From: Desulfomonile tiedjei | Lineage (GTDB): Bacteria; Desulfobacterota; Desulfomonilia; Desulfomonilales; Desulfomonilaceae | Direction of reading: 5' to 3' | Assembly (NCBI GenBank): GCA_020718965.1 | Contig: DYRE01000060.1 | Span: 1 to 9,935, forward strand | DNA: 9,935 bases | Part shown: positions 1 to 6,780 of the stretch, piece after piece | How positions within the stretch are numbered: position 1 is the first letter of the stretch | Layout: each line of letters opens with the position of its first letter | Notes under the pieces: generated by a model | Seen by the model: the letters and a program-made list of their open reading frames with translations, nothing else | Told to the model about the DNA's origin: nothing | Databases searched by the model: none | Program-made: the position numbers and the translations under genes

Positions 1-1
1 T

Positions 2-46
2 AAACCGGACATATTATGTGCTATAAAACAGGACATTCTATTTGCT
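2..46. repeat. Two tandem imperfect 21-bp repeats, probable insertion-sequence end
   Basis: Copy 1 lies at 2-22 and copy 2 at 26-46. They match at 17 of 21 positions and start 24 bp apart. Each has the form AAAC-C/A-GGACAT followed by an AT-rich stretch and GCT. Sequences of this GGACA...GCT type, in two or more copies, are typical of the ends of IS21-like and related elements, where they bind the transposase. If so, the body of the element lies to the left, outside the window, and the host junction is just right of 46. No transposase coding sequence is visible, so the identity is an inference; the repeat itself is seen directly. Confidence 0.5.
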
Positions 47-361
47 CCCTACAGACTTTTGAAGAGCTTACAGGTAGTTGTTTTTTAAGGATTGTATCAA
101 ACAAATGGTATTGGTTCCATACTAATTTCCGGATGACATTCTCTTTCAGATGCGCCAGGAGTGATTGGATTTGATCGTCTAGTTCCTAGAGTCTTCAACG
201 AAAGGCATTCTCCCAGCTTTTTACTCTGGATTAATAAGGCTCATGACAATTCAGTTTTACTTATACAGATCGTCATGGAGCCGGTTTTTGATTTATGAGG
301 CGCCATAGATTTTGGGGAACGCATGATTTAAACTACGTCGACAAATCAAAACAACAACGGA
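47..361. other. Gene-free stretch upstream of the thioesterase gene
   Basis: I see no credible coding region, RNA gene or strong promoter in these ~315 bases. The longer minus-strand reading frame that enters it (293-565) is a shadow of the thioesterase gene. The AT-rich sequence may include decayed DNA next to an insertion-sequence end. A TATACA at 262-267 could serve as a -10 box, but no acceptable -35 sits upstream of it. Confidence 0.4.
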
Positions 362-373
362 ATGAGGTTTATT

Positions 374-859
374 GTGGAAGGTAAAACAGTAAGTTACAGT
401 AGAATAATAATGGCTATGCAAATGAATCCTGAAGACGCTAATCCCGCCGGGAACGTTCATGGTGGAGTAATCATGAAATATATCGACACTGCGGCGGGAG
501 TGGTCGCCATAAGACACGCCAGAAAAATTGCGGTAACGGCGTCCATAGATCGATTGGACTTTCATTTTCCCGTTTATGTCGGGGACCTGCTGATATTGAA
601 GGCCAGTTTGAATCTGGTGGGTCGATCATCAATGGAAGTTGGAGTCAGAGTTGAAGCCGAGAATATTCTTACCGGTGAGATTCGCCATACAGCTTCGGCG
701 TATCTTACATTCGTGGCCCTGGATAAGAACGGAAAGACGGTTGAGGTTCCGCCTTTGATTTCCGAAACCGAAGAAGATCGAACGAGAAACTGTGAGGCTC
801 TGCAACGAAAGCGATTCAGGATGGAGCAAAAAACGGCCCAGAATTGCGCCAAGATTTAA
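374..859 (+). CDS. Acyl-CoA thioesterase, single hotdog domain (YciA/BACH type)
   Basis: Hydrolyses acyl-CoA to free acid and CoA in the cytoplasm; the acyl chain preference cannot be read from sequence. The family signature is clear: EDANPAGNVHGG at about residues 20-31, followed by IMKYID, whose Asp38 is the expected catalytic acid in this family. The rest fits one hotdog fold, including SIDRLDFHFPVYVGDLL and the later TASAYLTFVALD strand. At 161 aa the length is normal for a single-domain member. I prefer the GTG at 374, because GAGGT lies 5 nt upstream and the protein then begins with EGKTV, as relatives do. An in-frame ATG at 362 would add four residues but has no ribosome site. The C-terminal ~30 residues are charged and poorly conserved. 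It is followed after 52 nt by the acetyltransferase gene on the same strand. The family call is firm; the physiological substrate is unknown. Confidence 0.88.
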   Translation: MEGKTVSYSRIIMAMQMNPEDANPAGNVHGGVIMKYIDTAAGVVAIRHARKIAVTASIDRLDFHFPVYVGDLLILKASLNLVGRSSMEVGVRVEAENILTGEIRHTASAYLTFVALDKNGKTVEVPPLISETEEDRTRNCEALQRKRFRMEQKTAQNCAKI

Positions 860-911
860 GCGATTGTATGTTCAAAGAGCAAATACTCATTAGAATTAGG
901 GAGAAGACCTG

Positions 912-1409
912 GTGGTCAGGATGGATGGTTTAACAATTGGAGGTTATTTCCCTGGCTCCCTGGGATATGTCGTACAGGCTCATGCGTTGTACTACCATGA
1001 ACACTGGGGGTTTGATGTATCTTTCGAGTCCCAGGTCTCCCGGGAACTTGGAGAATTCATGGGCCGCTATGATTGTAGGCGCGACGGGTTCTGGACGGCG
1101 CGTTTTAACGGAACGTTTGCAGGTTCAATTGCGATTGACGGTAATCCGGAGAATCCGGATGGAGCGCGCCTAAGGTGGTTCATCGTGGCGTCGGAGTTTC
1201 GGGGCAAGGGGCTGGGAAGTGCGCTGATTTCAGAAAGCGTATCATTCTGTCGGGAAACTGGACAGAAAAGGATTTTCCTTTGGACATTCAGAGGACTGAA
1301 CGCAGCCCAGGGTCTTTACGAAAAAATCGGCTTTACCCTCGAGCGGGAAACAGCCGTTGAGCAATGGGGTGGAACAATTGTTGAACAGAAATACGAGTTG
1401 AAACTGTAA
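912..1409 (+). CDS. GNAT-family N-acetyltransferase
   Basis: A 165-residue single-domain GNAT protein, which would transfer an acetyl group from acetyl-CoA to an unidentified amine in the cytoplasm. The acetyl-CoA pyrophosphate-binding motif is visible as RGKGLG (97-102), after strand LRWFIVASEF. The later motif LNAAQGLYEKIGF (129-141) is the usual C-terminal CoA-side segment. The N-terminus (FPGSLGYVVQAHALYYHEHWGFD) resembles the acetyltransferase half of MarR-GNAT fusion proteins, but no MarR domain is present here. The GTG start at 912 has AGGGAG at 898-903, 8 nt upstream. An in-frame ATG at 921 is possible but has only AGG directly against it. It may be cotranscribed with the thioesterase. 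Substrate unknown. Confidence 0.85.
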   Translation: MVRMDGLTIGGYFPGSLGYVVQAHALYYHEHWGFDVSFESQVSRELGEFMGRYDCRRDGFWTARFNGTFAGSIAIDGNPENPDGARLRWFIVASEFRGKGLGSALISESVSFCRETGQKRIFLWTFRGLNAAQGLYEKIGFTLERETAVEQWGGTIVEQKYELKL

Positions 1410-1450
1410 CTTCAGAGAGCGCTTCCGGAAACATTTCTTTGTCGTGCAAG

Positions 1451-1897
1451 TTAACGTAATGTTTCTAACAGAGGCCTCTGCCGCCCCGGCGCCAGGTATT
1501 CAGCGATGACCTCTATTCCTATGCCTCCTCGTGGATTCATCACGCCTACAACTTTGGCCCATCGGGGAGATGACGCTTTGACAATGTCGTCAAGTATTCT
1601 ATTTGTTATTTGCTCGTGAAACATTCCTGTGTTCCTATAGCTTACCAGGTACAGTTTCAGGGACTTGGACTCAATACATTTCATGTCAGGCACGTATGTG
1701 ATGGTGATCGCGGCAAAGTCGGGCTGGCCGGTGACAGGGCACAGACTAGTGAATTCCGGACAGTCGAATCTGATAATATAATCTCGTTCAGGGTAACTGT
1801 TGGCAAAGGTTTCCAGGTGGGTTTGATCAGGACTGGACGGATATTGCTGTGCGCTGGCCTTGAGTAACGTCAGATTCTTGTTATTTTCATTGGACAT
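1451..1897 (-). CDS. queF: NADPH-dependent 7-cyano-7-deazaguanine reductase (type I QueF)
   Basis: Reduces the nitrile preQ0 to the amine preQ1, a four-electron NADPH-dependent step in synthesis of queuosine for the wobble position of tRNAs. The 148-aa length matches unimodular, Bacillus-type QueF. Visible motifs: FTSLCPVTGQPDFA (49-62), with the thioimide-forming Cys53 and general-acid Asp60; the QueF motif ESKSLKLY (76-83), which binds NADPH; and FHE (93-95), which contacts substrate. NPRGGIGIEV lies near the C-terminus. I chose the ATG at 1897, which gives the normal family N-terminus; a longer in-frame start at 1978 would add 27 atypical residues. Other queuosine genes (queC, queD, queE) are not in the window. 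The gene converges on the acetyltransferase and diverges from the ECF transporter subunit, with 137 bp between the two start codons. Confidence 0.95.
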   Translation of the reverse strand: MSNENNKNLTLLKASAQQYPSSPDQTHLETFANSYPERDYIIRFDCPEFTSLCPVTGQPDFAAITITYVPDMKCIESKSLKLYLVSYRNTGMFHEQITNRILDDIVKASSPRWAKVVGVMNPRGGIGIEVIAEYLAPGRQRPLLETLR

Positions 1898-2034
1898 GCT
1901 GGGGAACCCCTGAGAGCGTTTTTTTGATTCATTCATACATGTTTGAGGATTTTGCGTCACTACAAACCCGGGAGTCATTCAACCGCAGACGTAGTTGGCG
2001 AGACTATCGATTCATACTATTAGCAGGCCGGCCA

Positions 2035-2829
2035 ATGTTAGGCAAAGAAATTACTATCGGCGGTTACTTTCCAGGGGAGTCCATTGTTCACAGACTGGAT
2101 CCAAGAACCAAATTCCTCTGTTTTTTTTTATTATTGACATCTGTTCTTCTATCATCGCGCCCTCATTCCCTCATCGGGCCTACCCTGCTTTCTGTGGCGG
2201 CAATGGTAGGAAGTGGTCTGGGTCGCCGTGTGTGGATGAACGGCCTTTCGAAGTTTAGACTTATGCTTCTGGTCACCCTGTTCCTGAATTTTTTTATGGA
2301 CAGAGATGGGGTTCCCATTCAGTTCATGGGGTATGTGACCCCGTTCAGTTACGAAGGGCTGGATATGTCTGTTTTTCTAGCCGCTAAAATAGCTTTAGCA
2401 GTAACCTTATCCCTGACTCTAACATTCACAACACTTCCATGGGATCTCGTACGAGGTTTGGAATTCTTCATGAGGCCACTTAATTCGTTTGGAATTTCAA
2501 CTAAGGAAGCATGTCTGGTGATGTTTCTGGCCTTGAGATTCGTACCACTCCTTCAAGAGGAATGGAGACGACTAATTGAAGCCCAGGAGTCTCGTGGAAT
2601 AGACTTTAGATCAGGGGCAATTTCTGTCCGTTCGCGAAGATTATTGTCTCTTTTTATGCCGGCGATAACAATGGTTTTCAGGAAATCCGAGGAGCTTTCT
2701 ACAGCCATGATGGCACGGGGATTTCGTCCGGGAGAAGAAAGAACTGAATATGTCACACTATCTTTTACCATAGAAGATTACTGGGTTATCTCAATGGTTA
2801 CCGCTGTGTTTTTTGTGTCATTTATCTGA
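2035..2829 (+). CDS. Energy-coupling factor transporter transmembrane subunit (EcfT/CbiQ family)
   Basis: Integral membrane subunit that links two ABC-type ATPases to a substrate-binding S-component in ECF vitamin or metal uptake systems. The 264 residues start with the family-typical ITIGGYFPGESIVHRLDPRTK and contain several hydrophobic segments (about 26-60, 74-88, 112-135, 158-173, 250-264). Two cytoplasmic coupling motifs are present: SRG in AQESRGIDF (near 186-188) and ARG in MMARGFRPG (near 227-229); these dock onto the ATPases. I chose the ATG at 2035 because the family sequence begins right after it, though only a weak AGCAGG precedes it. Upstream in-frame starts would add ~30 unrelated residues. 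No ATPase or S-component is adjacent, so the substrate cannot be assigned. A run of nine T (2121-2129) lies inside codons 29-32. Confidence 0.9.
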   Translation: MLGKEITIGGYFPGESIVHRLDPRTKFLCFFLLLTSVLLSSRPHSLIGPTLLSVAAMVGSGLGRRVWMNGLSKFRLMLLVTLFLNFFMDRDGVPIQFMGYVTPFSYEGLDMSVFLAAKIALAVTLSLTLTFTTLPWDLVRGLEFFMRPLNSFGISTKEACLVMFLALRFVPLLQEEWRRLIEAQESRGIDFRSGAISVRSRRLLSLFMPAITMVFRKSEELSTAMMARGFRPGEERTEYVTLSFTIEDYWVISMVTAVFFVSFI

Positions 2830-2835
2830 TGTGGG

Positions 2836-2859
2836 ACAAGTCAAATTTGTTTTTTTTTT
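2836..2859 (+). terminator. Possible weak terminator after the EcfT gene
   Basis: A run of ten T (2850-2859) follows a short ACAA/TTGT inverted pair (2836-2839 with 2847-2850, loop of 7). The position, 7 nt after the EcfT stop codon and before the metK promoter, suits a terminator. The stem is only 4 bp and AT-rich, so efficiency would be low. Confidence 0.3.
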
Positions 2860-2889
2860 AATGGAGCCCGTGAATTGATAGAATAGGTC

Positions 2890-2919
2890 TTGACCGCGCG
2901 CTTTGGGTATGTTTATATA
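2890..2919 (+). promoter_or_regulatory. Candidate sigma-70 promoter for metK
   Basis: TTGACC at 2890-2895 (5 of 6 to the -35 consensus) is followed after 17-18 bases by TTATAT or TATATA (2913-2919). It lies about 50 bases upstream of the metK start. No SAM-sensing riboswitch is recognisable in the short leader that would result. Confidence 0.5.
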
Positions 2920-2967
2920 TCCCGTTTATGAAAACGTACACATTCCGATTCGAAAGGAGGGCTCGCG

Positions 2968-4137
2968 ATGGGGGTCCGAGGCTTTTTATTTTCTTCTGAA
3001 TCTGTCACCGAAGGGCATCCAGACAAGGTAGCCGACAGAATTTCCGACGCAGTTCTTGACTCTATGATAGAGCAGGATCCTCGTTCCCGAGTGGCATGTG
3101 AAACTCTGGTCACCACCGGCATGGTGATGGTAGCAGGGGAAATAACAACCACGGCTAGAGTGGATATTCCCAACCTGGTGCGCAAAACTGTGCGGTCGAT
3201 TGGATATACGGATAGCGAAATGGGCTTTGACAGTGACACCTGCGCTGTACTCGTTTCGCTGGACAAGCAGTCTCCAGATATCTCGATGGGTGTAACAGCC
3301 GGTGAAGGACTGTTTAAAGAGCAGGGAGCCGGAGACCAGGGCCTAATGTTTGGTTTTGCTTCCGACGAGACTGCGGAATTGATGCCTTTGGCCATCAGTT
3401 GCGCTCATAAGCTGACTGCTCGACTCACTGAAGTCCGTAAATCTGGCGTGCTCAATTTTCTTCGTCCTGATGGCAAGTCACAAGTGACAGTAAGATACGA
3501 GGGAGACAGGCCTGTCAATGTAGAAACCGTCGTGGTAGCCGCCCAGCATTCTCCTGACGTCACTTATGACGTTCTGAAGGAGGGAATTATTGAAGAGGTA
3601 GTGAAGAAGGCCATCCCCGCCGAAATGCTGACAGCCGACACAAAGTACTTGATAAACGCTACGGGCCGTTTTGTGGTTGGTGGACCGATGGGTGACTGTG
3701 GCCTAACCGGTCGAAAAATTATTGTTGACACATACGGTGGCTATGGGGCGCACGGAGGGGGAGCATTCTCAGGAAAGGATCCTTCCAAAGTAGACCGATC
3801 GGCTTCTTACATGGCTCGGCATGTTGCCAAGAACATAGTAGCGTCCGGCATTGCGTCTAAATGTCTCGTTCAGGTGGCCTACGCAATTGGATATCCGGAA
3901 CCTGTCTCGTTAATGGTGAACACTTATGGCACAGGCAGGATCCCTGATGAGAGACTCAACGATATAGTCGCCGATGTTTTCAGTTTTAAACCCGCCGCAA
4001 TTATTGATTATCTTGATCTCTTGCGGCCGATTTATTACAAGACTGCCGCCAACGGGCATTTTGGGAGAAATGACCCTGATTTTACCTGGGAGTCTACAAA
4101 CAGGGCGGAAGAATTGAAAAAACTGGCGCAGATATAG
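2968..4137 (+). CDS. metK: S-adenosylmethionine synthetase (methionine adenosyltransferase)
   Basis: Makes S-adenosylmethionine from methionine and ATP, releasing phosphate and diphosphate; cytoplasmic and tetrameric in the family. At 389 aa the length is standard, and all signatures are visible: EGHPDK (15-20) at the ATP site, GAGDQG (120-125), and the phosphate-binding GGGAFSGKDPSKVDRSA (263-279). The start at 2968 is fixed by a strong ribosome site, AAAGGAGG, at 2953-2960, 7 nt upstream. It is followed after 69 bases by ahcY, which clears the SAH formed when SAM is used, so the two serve one methyl cycle and may be cotranscribed. No truncation or missing catalytic residue was seen. Confidence 0.98.
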   Translation: MGVRGFLFSSESVTEGHPDKVADRISDAVLDSMIEQDPRSRVACETLVTTGMVMVAGEITTTARVDIPNLVRKTVRSIGYTDSEMGFDSDTCAVLVSLDKQSPDISMGVTAGEGLFKEQGAGDQGLMFGFASDETAELMPLAISCAHKLTARLTEVRKSGVLNFLRPDGKSQVTVRYEGDRPVNVETVVVAAQHSPDVTYDVLKEGIIEEVVKKAIPAEMLTADTKYLINATGRFVVGGPMGDCGLTGRKIIVDTYGGYGAHGGGAFSGKDPSKVDRSASYMARHVAKNIVASGIASKCLVQVAYAIGYPEPVSLMVNTYGTGRIPDERLNDIVADVFSFKPAAIIDYLDLLRPIYYKTAANGHFGRNDPDFTWESTNRAEELKKLAQI

Positions 4138-4206
4138 CCCAAAATCATTTCGTTATTTCATGTTGGCTGACTGTGCCTATATTTTGTAAGATTTTAAGGA
4201 GCGCTT

Positions 4207-5460
4207 ATGGATCACGACATTAAGGATATCAATCTTGCTGAATCCGGAAAACTGAGGATAGAGTGGGCAGAGCGGAGCATGCCCGTGCTTAGAATGATAA
4301 GGGAACGTTTTACCAAGGAAAAGCCCCTCTCTGGAATTGTGCTTGCAGCCTGTTTACACGTGACTACGGAAACAGCGTCACTTGTTAGAACACTGGCCGC
4401 CGGTGGGGCGGACGTTTATCTCTGCGCTTCCAATCCGCTTTCCACGCAGGATGATGTTGCAGCAGCGCTGGTTTCAGAAGGCCATCACGTGTTCTCGATC
4501 AAAGGTGAAGACACCGAGACCTATTACAAGCACATAAACGCCTGTTTGGACGCCAAACCGGTGATCACCATGGATGATGGCGCTGATCTGGTGAGTTGCG
4601 TGCACTCCAAAAGATCTGATCTGGCCCCAGGAATTCTTGGAGGAACTGAAGAGACAACTACCGGCGTTATCACGCTAAAGAGTATGGCTGACAGGCATGT
4701 TTTGCTATTCCCGGTAATCGCCGTTAACGACTCGAACACAAAACATTTCTTTGACAACCGCTACGGGACAGGCCAGAGCACAATTGACGGCATACTGAGG
4801 GCCACCAACCGACTGTTGGCCGGATCTTGGTTTGTTGTTAGCGGTTATGGATGGTGTGGAAGAGGGCTGGCCTCCAGGGCTTCGGGTATGGGAGCCAGGG
4901 TTATCGTTACTGAAGTTGATCCTCTTAGGGCCCTTGAAGCGGCCATGGACGGCTATTCCGTGATGCCGATGGCCGAGGCGGCCCCACTTGGAGATTTTTT
5001 CTGTACTGTCACAGGTGACCGTAGCGTAATCAGGAAAGAACACTTCGAGGTAATGAAAGATGGGGCCATTGTGTGCAATTCCGGTCATTTCAATGTTGAA
5101 ATCGACATAGATTCTCTGGAAGCGCTCGCTGTTTTAAGAAGAAACATCAGGGACTTCGTGGAAGAATTTTCGCTTGCCGATGGCAGACGTATTACACTTC
5201 TTGGAGAAGGTCGGCTTATCAATCTGGCGGCTGCAGAGGGACATCCTTCGAGCGTCATGGACATGAGTTTCGCAAATCAGGCTTTAGCTTCAGAGTTCCT
5301 TGTCAACAATGCGTCTAAATTAACCAAAAAGGTTCACAAACTACCCGACGATGTTGACAACGAGATTGCCAGGCTGAAACTCGAATCCATGGGGATCTCC
5401 ATAGATGTTCTTACCCCCGAGCAGATTGAGTATCTATCTTCCTGGGAAATGGGAACCTAA
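4207..5460 (+). CDS. ahcY: Adenosylhomocysteinase (S-adenosylhomocysteine hydrolase)
   Basis: Reversibly splits S-adenosylhomocysteine into adenosine and homocysteine with tightly bound NAD, relieving product inhibition of SAM-dependent methyltransferases. Visible residues: H51 in LHVTTETA, D123/D124 in TMDDGADL, E148/E149 in GGTEETTTGV, K179 and D183/N184 in NDSNTKHFFDNRYGTGQST, and the NAD Rossmann loop GYGWCGRG (213-220). At 417 aa it is the shorter, archaeal/Thermotoga-like form: it lacks the ~40-residue insertion of the longer enzymes and ends in SWEMGT without the KPxxYRY tail, which in long forms reaches the NAD of the neighbouring subunit. AAGGAG at 4196-4201 supports the ATG at 4207. 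It follows metK by 69 bases; a weak promoter-like pair (TTGGCT 4163-4168, TAAGAT 4187-4192) lies between, and I recognise no SAH riboswitch. Confidence 0.97.
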   Translation: MDHDIKDINLAESGKLRIEWAERSMPVLRMIRERFTKEKPLSGIVLAACLHVTTETASLVRTLAAGGADVYLCASNPLSTQDDVAAALVSEGHHVFSIKGEDTETYYKHINACLDAKPVITMDDGADLVSCVHSKRSDLAPGILGGTEETTTGVITLKSMADRHVLLFPVIAVNDSNTKHFFDNRYGTGQSTIDGILRATNRLLAGSWFVVSGYGWCGRGLASRASGMGARVIVTEVDPLRALEAAMDGYSVMPMAEAAPLGDFFCTVTGDRSVIRKEHFEVMKDGAIVCNSGHFNVEIDIDSLEALAVLRRNIRDFVEEFSLADGRRITLLGEGRLINLAAAEGHPSSVMDMSFANQALASEFLVNNASKLTKKVHKLPDDVDNEIARLKLESMGISIDVLTPEQIEYLSSWEMGT

Positions 5461-5505
5461 GGACAACGGTTTTCTGAATGGCATTGAGGCCTTTGACCGC
5501 ATACA

Positions 5506-5524
5506 GGAACAGCAACACTGTTCC
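5506..5524 (+). repeat. Inverted repeat GGAACAG/CTGTTCC downstream of ahcY
   Basis: A perfect 7-bp stem with a 5-base loop (CAACA) sits 45 bases after the ahcY stop. A wider CAGGA (5504-5508) / TCCTG (5532-5536) pairing could compete with it. No T-tract follows, so it is not a standard intrinsic terminator. It may aid 3'-end formation or protection of the metK-ahcY transcript. Confidence 0.4.
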
Positions 5525-5570
5525 GGGACGCTCCTGAAAAGCCTTTAATGCTATCCGGCCTTTACCTGAT

Positions 5571-5609
5571 GGCGGCGCTTCTGGAAAACAACTTCGCGTT
5601 GGCGCCGCC
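5571..5609. repeat. GC-rich inverted repeat GGCGGCGC/GCGCCGCC
   Basis: A perfect 8-bp, all-G/C stem (5571-5578 with 5602-5609) encloses a 23-base loop. It stands out against the more AT-rich surroundings and lies about 105 bases upstream of the response-regulator start. No T-run follows. It could act in termination for ahcY or in the leader of the next gene; the sequence does not decide. Confidence 0.4.
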
Positions 5610-5713
5610 CCCTGTTCCCAATATATCGCTAGACTAGCATGAAATGTATGTAGAATCTTACACTTCCAATTTTTCTGAGAAGAATTATTTGGTCTACCGG
5701 AAGGCGTTTTAGT

Positions 5714-6658
5714 GTGACGGTAACGGACGGCTCTCCTATCAAAAAGAATGGCTTTTCGATCCTGGTTGTGGACGATGACCCTGATGTTGGGCAATTCATG
5801 TTCAGTTGTGTCGAGGGTCTTGGGCATCTGGTTGAATGGAGCGGCCACCCACATGAGGCTTTGGAACTCATTTCCAGGAAAAAATATGACATTGTTGTCA
5901 CCGATCTGAAAATGCCGGAAATGGATGGACTCACTCTCCTGAAAAAGATCAAGGCCATGAATGATGACACCGAAATTCTTGTCATCACTGGATATGGGTC
6001 CGTGTCCAACGCGTTGGAATGCATCAACGCCGGCGCAGTGGATTATCTGGTAAAGCCATTCAGCGTGGAACAGATTCAGGTAGCTCTCGTTAAGACAATT
6101 CGTCACATTGAGCTTAAGACGTTGGCCAAAGAGAGAGAACATTTCCTGGAGATGTCTTATGAGGATTCTTTAACTGGAGTCTACAACCGACGATTTTTTG
6201 ATGAAGCCCTCAGGTTGGAAATTATCAAGTCATCAAGACAGGAAACACCTTTTTCTCTCTTTATGATTGATGTCGACAATTTCAAGAAATTTAATGATTC
6301 TTTTGGCCACCAAAGTGGTGACGCTGTTCTGGTGAGCCTCGGAAAAGCTTTCCGCCAAATTTGCAGGGGCTACGACATCGTGACAAGATACGGCGGCGAA
6401 GAGTTCGCCATCATATTTCCCGGGGCTCCTAAAGAAATGGCCCCATTTTTGTGTGAACGACTAATGACCGGGGTTAGTAATTTGACTGTAGAACTCCCAA
6501 AGGGTTCTGACTCGATGGAATTGACAATTTCCATCGGGGTATCGTGTTTCCCTTATGATGGCAATACCCCTCAAAAGCTCATTGAACGGGCAGACATTGC
6601 TCTTTATCAGGCCAAACATTCCGGTCGCAATAATTATAAGATATGCGGTATGTTTTAG
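5714..6658 (+). CDS. Response regulator with REC and GGDEF (diguanylate cyclase) domains
   Basis: A 314-aa cytoplasmic signalling protein of PleD/WspR-like logic: phosphorylation of an N-terminal receiver should switch on a C-terminal cyclase that makes c-di-GMP from two GTP. Receiver (about 15-130): acidic pocket D20-D22, phospho-acceptor D64 in VVTDLKMP, switch T92 in VITGYGS, and K114 in YLVKPFS. A short helical linker (about 130-148) leads to the GGDEF domain, with DSLTGVYNRR (151-160), DVDNFKKFND (186-195) and the active-site GGEEF (227-231). R218-x-x-D221, exactly five residues before GGEEF, is an intact product-inhibition I-site. The cyclase should therefore be active and feedback-controlled. 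The start is GTG, with GGAAGG at 5699-5704. No histidine kinase is adjacent, so the input signal and output target are unknown. Confidence 0.94.
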   Translation: MTVTDGSPIKKNGFSILVVDDDPDVGQFMFSCVEGLGHLVEWSGHPHEALELISRKKYDIVVTDLKMPEMDGLTLLKKIKAMNDDTEILVITGYGSVSNALECINAGAVDYLVKPFSVEQIQVALVKTIRHIELKTLAKEREHFLEMSYEDSLTGVYNRRFFDEALRLEIIKSSRQETPFSLFMIDVDNFKKFNDSFGHQSGDAVLVSLGKAFRQICRGYDIVTRYGGEEFAIIFPGAPKEMAPFLCERLMTGVSNLTVELPKGSDSMELTISIGVSCFPYDGNTPQKLIERADIALYQAKHSGRNNYKICGMF

Positions 6659-6743
6659 CGATAATCCGAACAAATATCCTCCTTTATATTACCTGCTTTA
6701 TTAGTTTCCTTTCCTTATTTATTGATTTATCAACATAATTATC

Positions 6744-6771
6744 TTGACATTGATGATAAATATGCTAATCG
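6744..6771 (+). promoter_or_regulatory. Candidate promoter for the cysteine-repeat protein gene
   Basis: A perfect -35 box, TTGACA (6744-6749), is followed after 16 bases by TAATCG preceded by TGC, a weak extended -10. An inverted repeat TTGAT-TT-ATCAA (6722-6733) lies just upstream, and a partial copy, TTGATGATAA, begins at 6750 over the spacer. Together they could form an operator pair. The -10 match is poor, so the call is tentative. Confidence 0.35.
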
Positions 6772-6780
6772 ACTCCCTAA

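Noticed and set aside
1428..1465. GAAACATT/AATGTTTC inverted repeat between the convergent acetyltransferase and queF genes
   Set aside because: The 8-bp stem is AT-rich with a 22-base loop and no T-run in either direction, so it is too weak to call a terminator.
1469..1480. Perfect 12-bp palindrome CAGAGGCCTCTG
   Set aside because: It lies in the last codons of queF where coding constraint explains it; no second copy or nearby promoter suggests a binding site.
1898..2034. preQ1 riboswitch in the queF / EcfT divergent region
   Set aside because: I looked on both strands for the short C-rich loop and A-rich tail of the preQ1 class and saw no convincing match.
2913..3395. Minus-strand frame of 160 codons over the metK 5' end
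   Set aside because: Shadow of metK; Ser/Pro-rich composition is typical of antisense translation.
4705..5088. Minus-strand open frame inside ahcY
   Set aside because: Entirely antisense to conserved ahcY sequence with no ribosome site or homology.
5548..5637. Possible 29-residue plus-strand small protein in the ahcY to response-regulator gap
   Set aside because: No ribosome binding site precedes the ATG, the frame coincides with the GC-rich inverted repeat, and nothing supports translation.
5411..6142. Long minus-strand open frame of 243 codons across the ahcY end and the response-regulator gene
   Set aside because: It lies antisense to clearly homologous coding sequence, has no recognisable domain, and its extent is explained by codon composition of the plus-strand genes.
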